From Zanthoxylum bungeanum (lineage: Eukaryota; Streptophyta; Magnoliopsida; Sapindales; Rutaceae): DNA of 64,000 nucleotides. The stretch is taken from positions 62,001-126,000 of the forward strand of contig SKCR01033472.1 of NCBI GenBank assembly GCA_019454045.1. Reading direction: 5' to 3'. A model generated the notes under the pieces. That model saw only the letters and a program-made list of their open reading frames with translations, was not told the origin of the DNA and ran no database searches. Both the position numbers and the translations under genes were made by a program. Positions 35,029 through 45,420 of the stretch are shown in pieces (the stretch's first letter is position 1; every line of letters starts with the position of its first letter).

Positions 35029-36967
35029 TGTTGGGAAGCGGCCGCGAGTGCGCAACGGAAAATAAAATTATTATGCCGCTTTCCCTTTACCCAAGACCCA
35101 TTTGTTTTGATTATTCTACAAGCCTAGGCATGTTACTATATATTCTAAGCATAAAACTCATAAAACATGCAAAGAACATAAACCTAAACATGCTAACTAT
35201 CATAAGAACTATAATTAAAATAAAGAAAGAAAAAGACTTACTTGAACCGAAGACTTCTCTAGTCCTCCCTCCAATCTACAAGCTTTTCTTGAACTCAGCA
35301 AGCTCTTCCACGTTCCAAAGAGCCACCCAAGTGTATGGCCTCCAAAGATGTACACACCAAAGCCAAAACTCAATGGCAAGACTACGCCTTGAGTGCACGG
35401 ATATTTTACCCTTGGTGCTAGCCTAGGCAAATACCTCAAAACTTTTAACTCGAGGTTCCTTTAGTCAATTAGACTTAAGGATCCTCAAAATCATTGGCTT
35501 ACTCTTAAATTTTAGTGTTGCTCACTTATATAAACCCAAGATATGAAAGGTTTTGGTGTAGCAAATTTGTAAAGAATTCTTTAGGTTTATATAGTGCTCC
35601 GAAGATAACAAAATTAATTAAGATTCCGATGTGGGATAAAAGCTAATTTAATCTTAGCCATTGGATCTTAATTTAGTGGTTTAATGAGATTATAAAACCC
35701 TAATAAGAGTTTGGGCCGAATTGGAAATCAAAACAAATAAAAAAAATTTACTATTCATGTTACTATTCACATGAAAAGAAATTTTTTTATTCCAATTCCC
35801 AAAGGGTCTCTATCATCATTCACCAATCCCTAAGCCACTATGGAACCTCATAAATGATATGTTCAATAATTAAACATATTGAACCATTTATGAACAATTC
35901 CTACAGCGATCATATATGCGGTTATATTTGTACTGTGCACTGTTAACCATTGATTTTGACTTTGTTGTGTGTGACCTTTTGGGTTCCCCTCAAGTTGGAC
36001 ATGAAATGAATCGTGATAATTTAATCGAACATAAATTATCCTCCGATCAGATGGTCGTTCGATTTCAATTACCAAGTTTGACATCTAGCAACATGCCAAG
36101 GCCCCCAAATGAGAAGGAAAAATATATATATCCATTCTGTATGTGATTTACATATGATACGGTCACTCACCTCACTGTATCCCCACCTATTGACCTAGGG
36201 TACGGAAAGTGTCTACCCATATGGTCAAAGGTATGATGTTGATAGTGTCATGAATCGTGCTCACCCAAGAATCTCACATGATTCTTCCGCTGTGGCCACA
36301 GTCTCAAGCACTGATCACACATATCAACCCGCAAACTGGAATACTACTCTTATGAAAAACTATTATCCGAGAGAGTGGTGATTCTTTGTTGTATCCTTAC
36401 AAACTTCACGTGTTTCAACAAATGACCCAATCATACCCTTATGACCGGATCTTTTGAACCAGGGAAGGAGAATGTCAAAGTTATTTGATCCACACATAAG
36501 ATTGTAAAGACATCAAGTCAAAGGACTAGTCATATAATCGATACAAGAAAGTTCTCACAGACACATGAGATAAACATTCCATATGAAAACTTTCGGCGGT
36601 CAGTTCGATGGACATGAGCAACTCATGCATCCATGTGATACACCAAACGGAAAGATCTCCGTTAGTAGCCTATGAGATCGGCTACCCCACTTAAGGGTGG
36701 ATCATATCATCATGCTAGCCTCTCCATTTTGTGAACGCCTAGATTATTCACAAAACTATGACTAAAAACATTTAAGAGTAATGATTCTCATAAGGCGTGG
36801 AAGCCATCGTCTTATTACTCCAAGGGATTTATTACAATGTTGATGATTCATTTAAGTTATGTAAGACACGTATAATAAAGATTGCCATTTTATTAATTAA
36901 TGAAAATATTACAAATACATGTACATATAGCCCATCCGTAAGTTGGGTATAGGGCATATCCCTAACA
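35029..36967 (-). mobile_element. C3 5' LTR
   Basis: On the plus strand it runs from TGTTGGGAAGCGG to CATATCCCTAACA, with the TGTGA duplication directly to its right. A TATA-like TATATAAA (minus strand) lies at 35586-35593. Confidence 0.92.
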
Positions 36968-36990
36968 TGTGATTAAGCCGGTCAAGTTTG

Positions 36991-37008
36991 TGGTGTTGTT
37001 GCCGGGGA
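36991..37008 (+). other. Primer-binding site of G1 (tRNA-Asp type, mutated)
   Basis: TGGTGTTGTTGCCGGGGA differs in a few bases from the Asp-type site TGGCGCCGTTGCCGGGGA usual in Athila elements. It starts six bases after the LTR end (CCGGTCA, 36984). The changes are mostly C-to-T. Confidence 0.8.
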
Positions 37009-37117
37009 ATTATTTATCTTTCACTATTAGTTTTGAGGTTAGATACCTTTACTTGTATCTAATTTTCTTTTTACTTATTGTTTTTATTTTCACTTGTTTT
37101 AGGTTCTCAGACACTAC

Positions 37118-38637
37118 ATGAGACGAACTAGAAGCTTTGAACTCCGACCGCTTGACCCAAAGATTGAAAGAACCATCAGACAGTTGAGAAGGGAAAGACG
37201 AGAAGGCCAAGAAGCAATTGTTAACATGGAACCTGAACCTTTAGAAGTTGCACCACCAATTCCCATTCGAGACAGAACCATTCCAGTGGTGGACGGCCTC
37301 ATTTCCTGTATTGTACTTCCTCCCTTACCAGTAAATGCGTGTGACATCAAAATATGCATTTAAATGATTCAACAGTCAGTACAGTTTGAGGGAATACAAC
37401 TGAAGATCCTAATGCCCACATCAGCAACTTCCTGGAAGTTTGCGGCACTTTCAACTACAACAGAGCATCAGAAGAAGAAATGAGACTGCAAGTTTTTTCA
37501 TATTCCTTGAAAGACAGAGCAAAAGCTTGGCTACATTCACTACCAGCATGTTCCATCAAAACTTGGAAAACTCTAGCCACCAAATTCCTTGCAAAGTACT
37601 TTCCACCAGCCAGAACAGAAAAATTGAGAAATGCCATCACATCCTTTGTACAACTTGACTCAGAAACTCTCTACGAAGCTTGGGAAATGTACAAAGATTT
37701 GTTGCGGAAATGTCATCAGCATGAGATTCCAAAATGGCTTCAAGTCCAAACTTTCTATAATGGACTTTCTGGATTGATGAAAACCACAATTGATGCTGCT
37801 GCTGGAGGAGCTTTGATGGCAAAAGGAGAAGATCAAGCCTGAGACTTAATTGAAGAAATGGCTAATAACAATTCATTGTGGCCAACATAAATGAGCATGA
37901 TTCAACGAATTGCAGGAATTTATGAAGTTGGAGCTAACTCAGCAGTGAATACTAAGTTGGAGGATATGTGCAAAAGCCTGGAACCACTTAACACGCAAGT
38001 TGTAAACATCACCAGAGCCACAAGCTCACCATATGGAGGAGCACCAGAGCCAAACCAACATGAAGAAACGGTGAACTATGTCAACAATTTCAATAGACAT
38101 GAGAACAATCCATATTCTAACACCTATAACCCATGGTGGAGGAATCATCCCAATTTTTCATGGAGCAACAATTCAGGGCAAAAGAACATTCCACCACCTG
38201 GATTTCAACAACAAAACAAAAGCCATGAGTTTGAAAAAGAACCAGAAATGAAAGAATGGATTGTAGAGATGTTCAAAAAGCAACAAGTAGCATATAATGC
38301 TATTTTTCAAAGCCAATCTGTTTCCATCAAAGCACTGGAGAATCAAATTGGACAACTGGCCAATGCTCAGAGTTACAGACTGCCAGGGAACCTTCCTAGC
38401 AACACAGAACCAAATCCAAGGAACCGAGGGAAGGAGCAATGCCAAGCCATTACTTTGAAAAACTGTACTAAAATCAACAAAGATGTTGGAATCCAGGCAA
38501 CAATTGAAGAGGTTCCTAAAGATGCAGTTCCACAGATGGAGGAAAAAGAAGCAAAGGAAAAAGATCAAGAAAAATTCACTCCACCTCCACATTTTCCACA
38601 TCGCCTTCAGAAAAACAAACTAGATAAGTAGTTTGTT
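37118..38637 (+). pseudogene. G1 gag (Athila type)
   Basis: From the ATG at 37118 (MRRTRSFELRPLDP) the sequence follows Athila Gag. It reads IRDRTIPVVDGLI, then after a stop at 37361 and a frameshift near 37390 comes a frame with FSYSLKDRAKAWLHSLP, FLAKYFPPARTEKLRN, EMYKDLLRKC, WLQVQTFYNGLSG and AAAGGALMAKGEDQA. Stops at about 37842 and 37888 precede the last part (37891-38631): MIQRIAGIYEVGAN, FSWSNNSGQ and ENQIGQLANAQ. No CCHC zinc knuckle was seen. G2 carries the same gene on the minus strand (45415-46986). A stop at 38629-38631 separates it from the protease frame. Confidence 0.88.
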
Positions 38638-38643
38638 AGATTC

Positions 38644-39330
38644 TTGGAGGTGTTCAAAAAGTTACACATCAACATTCCATTCGCAGAAGCGTTGGAAGTA
38701 ATGCCCAGCTATGTCAAATTCATGAAAGACATTCTTTCACGAAAACAGAGATTGGGAGATTACGAGATAATATCATTGATAGAAGAATGTAGCGCCATCA
38801 TTCAGAGAAAACTTCCCCCGAAGTTGAAAGATCCTGGCAGTTTCAATGTTCCTTGCACCATTGGAGAACATTATATCGGTAAAGCTTAATGTGATTTAGG
38901 TGCAAGTGTTAATTTGATGTCTTTTTCTATTTACAGGAAACTGCAAATTAGAGAAACAATGCCTACCTCAGTCTCTCTGCAACTTGCTGATCGAACGCTC
39001 GCATTTCCGAGAGGTGTAGTTGAAGATGTGCTGGTCAAAGTCGACAAACTCATTCTCCCAGCAGATTTCATTATCCTTGAGATGGAAGAAGACAAAGATG
39101 TTCCCATCATCAATGGGAGACCATTCTTGGCTACAGGTCGAACTGTAATTGATGTACAAAAAGGAGAACTAACCATGAAAGTGCATGACCAAGAAGTTAC
39201 CTTTAATGTTTTCAAAGCTATGAAATTCCCGAGTGATGAAAATGAGGAAGAATGTTTCAGAATTGATGTTGTTGATAGTATCATTCAGGATACTGATACA
39301 ATTCCCACGGATAAACTTGAAGCTTGCATC
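38644..39330 (+). pseudogene. G1 aspartic protease region
   Basis: Athila protease follows gag in the same frame. Words include LPPKLKDPGSFNVPC and CDLGASVNLM (the active-site Asp region), then VSLQLADRTLAFPRGVVEDVLV and GRPFLATGRTVIDVQKGEL. One stop lies at about 38887, just before CDLGAS. The frame is cut at 39328-39332 (ATCAC duplication) by G2 and continues at 49301 as TNMTDSELDAEIL. Confidence 0.88.
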
Positions 39331-40708
39331 ACTGACCGGCGTAAACACACACGTATAACGCAAGCGCACGTATCGTTCAAGTAGTATAAAAATATCGATC
39401 CCACGAGGACTTAATATCTAATCTATTAATTTTATGAGGTCAAATGATTACTAATATCTAACAAGTTGATTGATTGATTTGAAATGGTGACGATTCTAAA
39501 TTTAAAAACAAGTAAATAAAATTGTCGAAAATAGGTTTTAAGAAAATTCAATATTAAAAACTATCTAGGGTTGTGATTTCTTCCAATATCATTTTAAAGA
39601 TGAAGTGGTTATCTTATAGTTGGGTAATATATTGATTTATTAACCTGGAACACTAAATTATGTGTAAGCCTCTGTCGATGGTCAGACACAAATACCCAGT
39701 TTAACCCAATTGAACCATATGTCTATGTCAACCAAATTATCTGGATTCATTAAGTTTAAGTTCCAATTATGGCTACCCCCGCCCGACAGGGATATTCCTA
39801 TCCTGTAAGGAAATATATTAAAGGGTTATCTATCCTCAAGGAAGATCGTGGGCTATTGAGTCTAAGGCTGAAACCTAAAATCCCTATGTCTAGTTCATTT
39901 TAGATTTACCAGATCATTTTATTAATGGTCAGTTAATGAAAAAGCATTAAGTTTAAGACTCAATAAATAAATCTTTATATTACCCAAGCTATAATCTAAC
40001 CCTTATAAAACGGTGATATTGGATTTCATCACAACCCCAGATAACTAATTTAGTTACAACACATAACTAGGGCTAGTAAAAACTTGAAAATAAAAGACAT
40101 AAAGTAAAAATGCGGTAAAGTAAATACTGAAAAGTAAATTACAATAAAATAAAATGCTAAGGTAAAAGGAATTACTTTTACTACTACTAATTTAGATATC
40201 TCCCATAAAATAATATATAAATTTGTGATTATTTTTCCAACCAGCCATATAGGCGGTAACCTGATTAAGTCAAATTAAGTCCAACCAGCCATAAAGGCGG
40301 AACCAAAATTAAATTACCAACCGACCAATCTGGCGGTATCCTTTATTAGTCAGGTTTAAATCAGTTTAAAATGAATTACCAACCGACCAATCTGGCGGTA
40401 TCCTTTTTAAGTCAATATTTTAAATAGTGAATATATTATTTTTAAAGGAGATTAATCTAAATAGTAACAGTAAAAGAATTACCTTTCACCCTAGCTGGGG
40501 GAGTTACCTCCTCATGGTAAATAATAAAAACTGTAAAAAGTAAAAAGTAAAAATTAAATTACTATATTAACAAAACGTAATTAAAATTAATTACAAAACT
40601 AAAAAAACTAAAAAACTAAAAATTAAAAGAAAGTAGAGAGAGGAACTCTCTCTTTAGATAGAATATAAGAGAGAGAGTGGTGCATTCAATTCTGAAATCT
40701 CGAGCTCA

Positions 40709-40715
40709 ATTTATA
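40709..40715 (-). promoter_or_regulatory. TATA box of the G2 LTR
   Basis: TATAAAT on the minus strand, in the context GGCCTATAAATTGAGC, lies about 800 bp into the LTR and about 60 bp downstream of the nearest ACGTGG core. A CT-rich stretch follows where the leader would start. The other LTR has the same box at 48489-48495. Confidence 0.65.
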
Positions 40716-40777
40716 GGCCTCAGTAGGCTTCCAGCGTCGCGACGCTAGGGCCCTCAGCGTCGCTATGCCAGATTTTG

Positions 40778-41207
40778 TCGACGTGGCACGCTCTGGTTCG
40801 CTGGTTTGAAGATTCTGGATAAGCTGATAAGGTGACACGTGGCACGGTGGTTAGGCTTCAATTATTGTGACACGTGGCGGCTTCTGATTGGTCGCTGAGA
40901 TTCTTATCCGCCACATGTCAGATAAGGATTAGATACTCAATGATTGATGCTGACGTGGCGCTGACGTGGCGGTGACGTGGCGACACGTGGGAAAGAGACT
41001 GTCGGCACCGTAGGATTGCGACACGTGGCACTTTCTGATTGGCTGATAATGACGTGGCGGTGAGGTGGCAATGTTGACTTGTTGACGTGGCTGATGACAT
41101 GGAATGACACGTGGAACACGTGGCGATGATGACTGTCGGCACCGTAGGATGCTGAGACGTGGCACATCGCATGTTAGCAGATCGGCTATGATGGTGACAC
41201 GTGGCAC
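40778..41207 (-). promoter_or_regulatory. Array of 14 ACGTGG cores (G-box/ABRE-like) in the G2 3' LTR
   Basis: In about 430 bp, ACGTGG occurs 14 times by eye, all in one orientation, mostly as GACACGTGGC or TGACGTGGC. CACGTG is the G-box and ACGTGGC the ABRE core bound by plant bZIP and bHLH factors; TGACG is a bZIP half-site. The array lies directly upstream of the TATA box in element orientation. A 17-bp word CTGTCGGCACCGTAGGA occurs twice (about 40999 and 41133). The right LTR has the array at about 48558-48996 with a few cores altered. Confidence 0.75.
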
Positions 41208-41512
41208 GACGCATTTTAGCAAAGTCAAACTTTTCTCAGATTCTGATTTGTGGACCCGGCGCACGTTAGCACTGTTCGGCGCATGTTAGACGTCGCGACG
41301 CTGAAGGCTTGGCGTCGCGACGCGCTAAAGACCAAAATATCCCTGTTGACGCATTTTTGTCCGTTTTTGCCCCAAATTTCCTCCAATGCTTTCCAAACTT
41401 TATTTATCTGCAAAATAACACAAAATACATCAAAACGTTCACAAAACTCGAGAAACTATTCGAAATATTAGGTCAAATGAGTGGGAATAAGTGATATAAA
41501 TACCACTCATCA

Positions 41513-42661
41513 CACCCCCAAACCTAACATTTTGCTAGTCCTCGAGCAAAACATAAAATAAAATAACATGAAAATAAAATTAACTAAGCCACTTTCGTAG
41601 GGATCACAGTTGCATTTAGCATATGCAACAAGCCTTTAAACCCCTAGGTGTCCCTAGTGGACGAGTTGTAGTCTCGTGAGGGTTTACAGTAATGATACCC
41701 ACAAACATTTTACAAAAGTAAAAAGGTAGTAAAACTAATGCACACAAAATGATACCCACAAACATTTTACAAAAGTAAAAAGGTAGTAAAATGCACACAA
41801 AAGCAAAAAAACAAGCGAAAAGAGAATAAAGATGTTAGTGACTAATCAGGTGAAACTTCTACTCCAAGTTACTAGTTGTTTTGTTTTATTCTAAATTACT
41901 GAATAAGTAAATTCTCCGATTATATTTACCATTCTCCATATACACAGCCAACAAAATATTAATCAACTCATTTTTTCCCACAACATTCATAAGTGCAGTT
42001 GATAAGAGAGTAATATTTTTGTCCTAAAGTTCTATCAGATTTCACACCTTTTTATAGCAATGGAATAATTTTTCTCATTTTTCTGATTTTTTTCTTGATT
42101 ATTTATTTATTTTTTATTTATATACAATATCTTCCATCTATGTAACGAGTGTTGGGTCGGTGGCTCCCAAACCAGTTGGCTTTAGGGCACCAGGTGTTAA
42201 GACACCCCTACAGACTTAATTACTCAGACTTCAGATATATATATTTTTGCTTCATCTTTGATCCATGTAGCGAGCTTTGGGCCAGTGACTCCCAAACCAG
42301 TTGGTTTTAGGGTACTATGTGTTAAAACACCCTTACAGACTTAATAACTCGAATCTCAGACCTTTTTGTTTTTTTTTTTTACTCCATTGCTTTTTGAGAG
42401 GTTTCCTCCAATTAAACTAGAGCATTGAATATTACAAACTTTTCAATTTTAGCTCATGTCCGTATGTTACTATATATGTTGATAATATCTGCTAACTGAA
42501 CATATGAAGATCCATTTTAGTCCGTTTTAAGGAGAATTCACAAATTAAATAATTCAAAATGAAATAAACAAAAATTAACTTGTTTCGAAAATAGGCTTGA
42601 GATACGTCTCAGGAGTGGAAACTCCTTACTCAGCTATCTCTTACCAATTTCACCCTTTTAG
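41513..42661 (-). other. G2 3' untranslated stretch and purine tract
   Basis: The purine tract AGGTTTGGGGGTG (41513-41525, minus strand) abuts the 3' LTR. Two related blocks (about 42140-42230 and 42265-42360) carry CCCAAACCAGTTGG, TTTAGGG(C/T)AC and GTGTTAA(G/A)ACACCC. They match the paired blocks in G1 at 55262-55370 and 55428-55540. There is also a 60-bp direct duplication at about 41693-41790. No coding potential. Confidence 0.7.
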
Positions 42662-43395
42662 TCAAAATAAAAACACAAAAACGCAAAATATTTTTGTAAT
42701 TTTTGAAAGGTTAAGATCCAGATTAATTCGACGCCTCTTACCACGATCGTCTTCAGACCGATTTATCTTTGAAAGGATATGGTCAACTCGTGGTTCATAG
42801 GCTATGAGTTGGTCTATTAGATCTGGAGCAGTTCTGGCAGTAAAGAGGAGTTCTTTCATAGGTTTTGACACGAACCCATTTCTTCGAGCATCATCAAGAA
42901 ACACACAAAGAAAATCATAAAATCCATCAACGTTGAGCAGTCCAATTGGTTTCTGGTGTATGTTCAGGTTCGCCCAAGATAGTACTATAAAAATTTCTCC
43001 AATGTACCCAAGCCACCTGGCAAAGCGATAAAAGCATCAGCACGGTTAATCATTTCTACCAGTCGTTCAGACATACCTGGCATGATCAATTCCTCGCCGT
43101 TTGATGATCCAATAAGATTTGCCTCTGCCAAGGGTTTTGGGATGATTCCCAAAACATGACTGCCTCCTTCCTGTACAGCCTTTGAAACGATCCCCATAAG
43201 TCCAAGATTTCCTCCGCCATATATTAAGTGCATATTCCTTGCAGCTAAGACTCGACCCAATTCCTGTGCTGCTTCTACGTATTGTGGTTTAGTTCCAACA
43301 CTACTACCGCAAAACACATAGATGTTTTCAACTCGTCTTCTTGAAGTGGATTCCATTTTTATATTTATTTCTTTCTCAACTCTGGATGCCTTCAA
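42662..43395 (-). pseudogene. LOG-family cytokinin-activating enzyme carried by G2 (frameshifted)
   Basis: LOG proteins hydrolyse cytokinin riboside 5'-monophosphates to free cytokinin and ribose phosphate in the plant cytosol and nucleus. The frame opens at 43395; the start shared with G1 is the ATG at 43355 (MESTSRRRVENI). It keeps YVFCGSSVG, the nucleotide-binding GGGNLGLMG, MSERLVEM with the conserved Arg, and DAFIALPGGLGTLE of the PGGxGTxxE motif. A one-base deletion near 42995, inside that motif, shifts the frame to a stop at 42985. The other frame then continues with NLNIHQKP, LLNVDGFYDFL and RTAPDLIDQL to GKRRRINLDLNL (42707-42721 encode LDLNL), with 14 extra residues because the stop seen in G1 is absent. 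It is intronless, unlike typical plant LOG genes, which fits capture from mRNA. Confidence 0.88.
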
Positions 43396-43609
43396 AAGTG
43401 TAATGACGGGCTGAATTTATAGTACCTGAAAAGGGTGAGTAATAATAACACAAGTATCTTCCAAAGGACGATTAGTAGCGAAATAATATCGTGTTAGTAA
43501 AAAAGGTCTGGATCCCGTCGGAGAAAGAAAACAACAAAATAAATTACAATTATTAAGAAAAGACATAGAGATATAATATTTACAAGAAAAGTAACGGCTT
43601 GATTGACGT

Positions 43610-44158
43610 CTATGCGTCAGGGACAAGCTTCCCATCTAATTTTCTTATAAATTGGCAAACATGGTCTTTTTGAGTCAGATTCCCGAGACTTAACTATTGT
43701 CTTTCCTTTTGGAATTGTGTATGTAATTTGCGAATGGCTATATGAACATATCCACTGGGATGCGTCTCAAGAGTTGAAGATATTTCATCTATAAACTCCT
43801 TACTCAAGCCGTCCCTAATGAATTTAATTTTGTCTTCGCGATTATCAGACACCATTCCTAAAGAACGACAACGAGTGTTGCAATTAAATCGTGCACATTT
43901 GAAACAAACACCCATTTGCTTAGCTCTACGTTTCTTTGCATAGGTGTTTCTTCCAAAACCAGGCAGATGTGAAATAAAAGAGTCAGAAGACTCACCTGCC
44001 AATCGGACTCGTGCTTCAATTACCCAACGAATATCATTAGGAATACCATGGATTGTCAATAACCTCATCCGTTCCAAGCGAGCTTTGTATACTTTCATCA
44101 GAGATTTTTGAGGGAGAGAAGGAAATTGCTTGCGAAGATTTGCGAGAGCTTCTTCCAT
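43610..44158 (-). pseudogene. G2 accessory reading frame, 183 codons, function unknown
   Basis: From the ATG at 44158 (MEEALANLRKQFPSLPQKS) the frame is open to 43694, where one stop (TAG) replaces a Gln codon seen in G1. It then continues to a TAG at 43610. The length, 549 bases, equals that of the G1 copy (52499-53047). Visible features are a basic Arg/Lys stretch (KKRRAKQ), a Cys patch CFKCARFNCNTRC that could bind metal, and a C-terminal part DNREDKIKFIRDGLSKEF. I recognise no family. It lies between the integrase tail and the LOG gene in both elements, where Athila elements often carry an env-like frame, but no signal peptide or membrane segment was seen. Confidence 0.75.
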
Positions 44159-44329
44159 CTTGAAATGACTAAACCTGCAAAAATTAAACACACAAAAATA
44201 AAACACACCAGATCACAATATATACATAAATTGCATGGGTTGCCTCCTTGCTAGTGCTAAGTTTAAAGTCGTCAGCCAGACTTGGCTTCTCGAACGTTAA
44301 GCTGGATCTGAAAGTGTAACACTTTCTTT

Positions 44330-45420
44330 TTGTCGCTCAAATGATTCTCCCCATTAGTGCTTGACACGCTTGTTTTTAACCTTGAAAGTTTTGTTAGCGT
44401 CAGGATCATGTATCTCAACGGCTCTATTTGGTAAAACTTTGGTGATCATAAATGGACCTGACCACCGTGATTTTGGATTCCATGGGAAGAATTTCACCCT
44501 TGATTTGTTTAACAGTACCTTCTGCCCTGGTTCCAGTTGTATGCGCACTAACTTCTCATCATGTCTTTTTTGCCCTTTTCTTTGTACAATTTGGCATCCT
44601 CAAAAGGCTGATTGTGAAATTCCTCCAATTCGTTGAGCTGGTGGAACTTTTTCTCTTCTGTTGCTTGTAGTGCAAGAATTGGCTCCTTCAGTACAAAAGA
44701 TGCTTTATCTTTAGGTTCCACAAGCAATTGACATGTTTTAAGTTTGTCAGTAGAACTTTGAATTTCATTAGAGTTCTGAATGGTACTGTGTATCACATCG
44801 AGTTTAAAACATTCCTCCTTCTTTTCATCATCTGGGAAATTCATGGCCTTGAAAACATTGAATGTTACTTCTTGGTCCTGTACCCTCATGGTTAATTCTC
44901 ATTTTTGTACATCAATAATGGTTCGACCTGTAGCCAAGAATGGTCTCCCGAGGATGATTGGCACGTCTACGTCTTCCTCCATATCAATGACAATAAAATT
45001 TGCTGGGAAAATGAATTTGTCAACCTTGACCAGCACATCTTCAACTACACCTCTCAGAAATACGAGCGTTCTATCAGCAAGTTGTAGTGAGACTGAAGTT
45101 GGCATTGTTTCTCCAATCTGTAATTTCCTGAAAATAGAAAAAGGCATCAAGTTAACACTCGCACCTAAATCACACAAAGCCTTACCAAAGTTATGTTCTC
45201 CTATGACGCAAGGAACAGTGAAACTGCCAGGATCTTTCAACTTCGGGGGAAGTTTCCTCTGAATGATGACACTGCATTCTTCTGTTAATGCTAATGTCTC
45301 GTAATCTCCCAATCTCTGTTTTCGTGAAAGAATATCTTTCATGAATTTGGCATAGGTGGGCATTTGTTCCAACGCTTCTGCAAATGGAATGTTGATATGC
45401 AGCTTTTTGAAGATCTACAG
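44330..45420 (-). pseudogene. G2 protease fused to integrase C-terminal tail (RT, RNase H, integrase core deleted)
   Basis: On the minus strand the protease part reads KFMKDILSRKQRLGDYE, LPPKLKDPGSF, CDLGASVNLM and GRPFLATGRTIIDVQK. After one stop near 44896 comes DQEVTFNVFKAMNF. The frame then passes, without a shift, from PILALQAT to EEKKFHQLNELEEF, which in G1 lies near the integrase C-terminus (about 52000). It goes on through KSRWSGPFMITKVLP to NKRVKH. Thus nearly 3 kb of pol is missing and both sides remain in frame. A stop separates it from gag (about 45412). The protein could at most act as protease or Gag-processing helper. Confidence 0.85.

Larger units (their letters stand above)
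19276..36967 (-). mobile_element. Copia element C3, complete, with a nested Tat/Ogre-like element
   Basis: It is bounded by two LTRs (19276-21201 and 35029-36967) and flanked by the direct duplication TGTGA (19271-19275 and 36968-36972). It reads on the minus strand: 5' LTR on the right, iMet primer site at 35015-35027, leader, gag start at 33647, protease-integrase-RT-RNase H down to 21252, purine tract at 21202-21213, 3' LTR on the left. The pol words resemble the Tork/TAR/Angela group, though the lineage is not certain. Without the nested insert it is about 9.2 kb. A few stops and frameshifts interrupt an otherwise well-kept polyprotein. Confidence 0.93.
39333..41512 (-). mobile_element. 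G2 3' LTR
   Basis: On the plus strand it runs from TGACCGGCGTAAAC to ACCACTCATCA; on the minus strand it begins TGATGAGTGG. It contains the ACGTGG array, a TATA box, a four-unit minisatellite (about 40225-40415) and CGTCGCGACGC palindromes. It matches the right LTR closely. Confidence 0.92.

Noticed and set aside
33603..36967. A separate copia element on the right of the Tat/Ogre-like element
   Set aside because: LTR identity, the TGTGA duplication and the gag frame rejoining at CTTAT show it is the 5' half of C3.
37114..37359. Minus-strand frames over G1 and G2 gag and protease regions (for example 38173-38601, 38931-39284, 44780-45262)
   Set aside because: Shadows of the coding strand; the opposite strand carries recognisable Athila Gag and protease words.
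40918..41264. Three overlapping minus-strand frames rich in His, Ser, Thr and Val (also at 48698-49052)
   Set aside because: They are products of the ACGTGG promoter array in the G2 LTRs.
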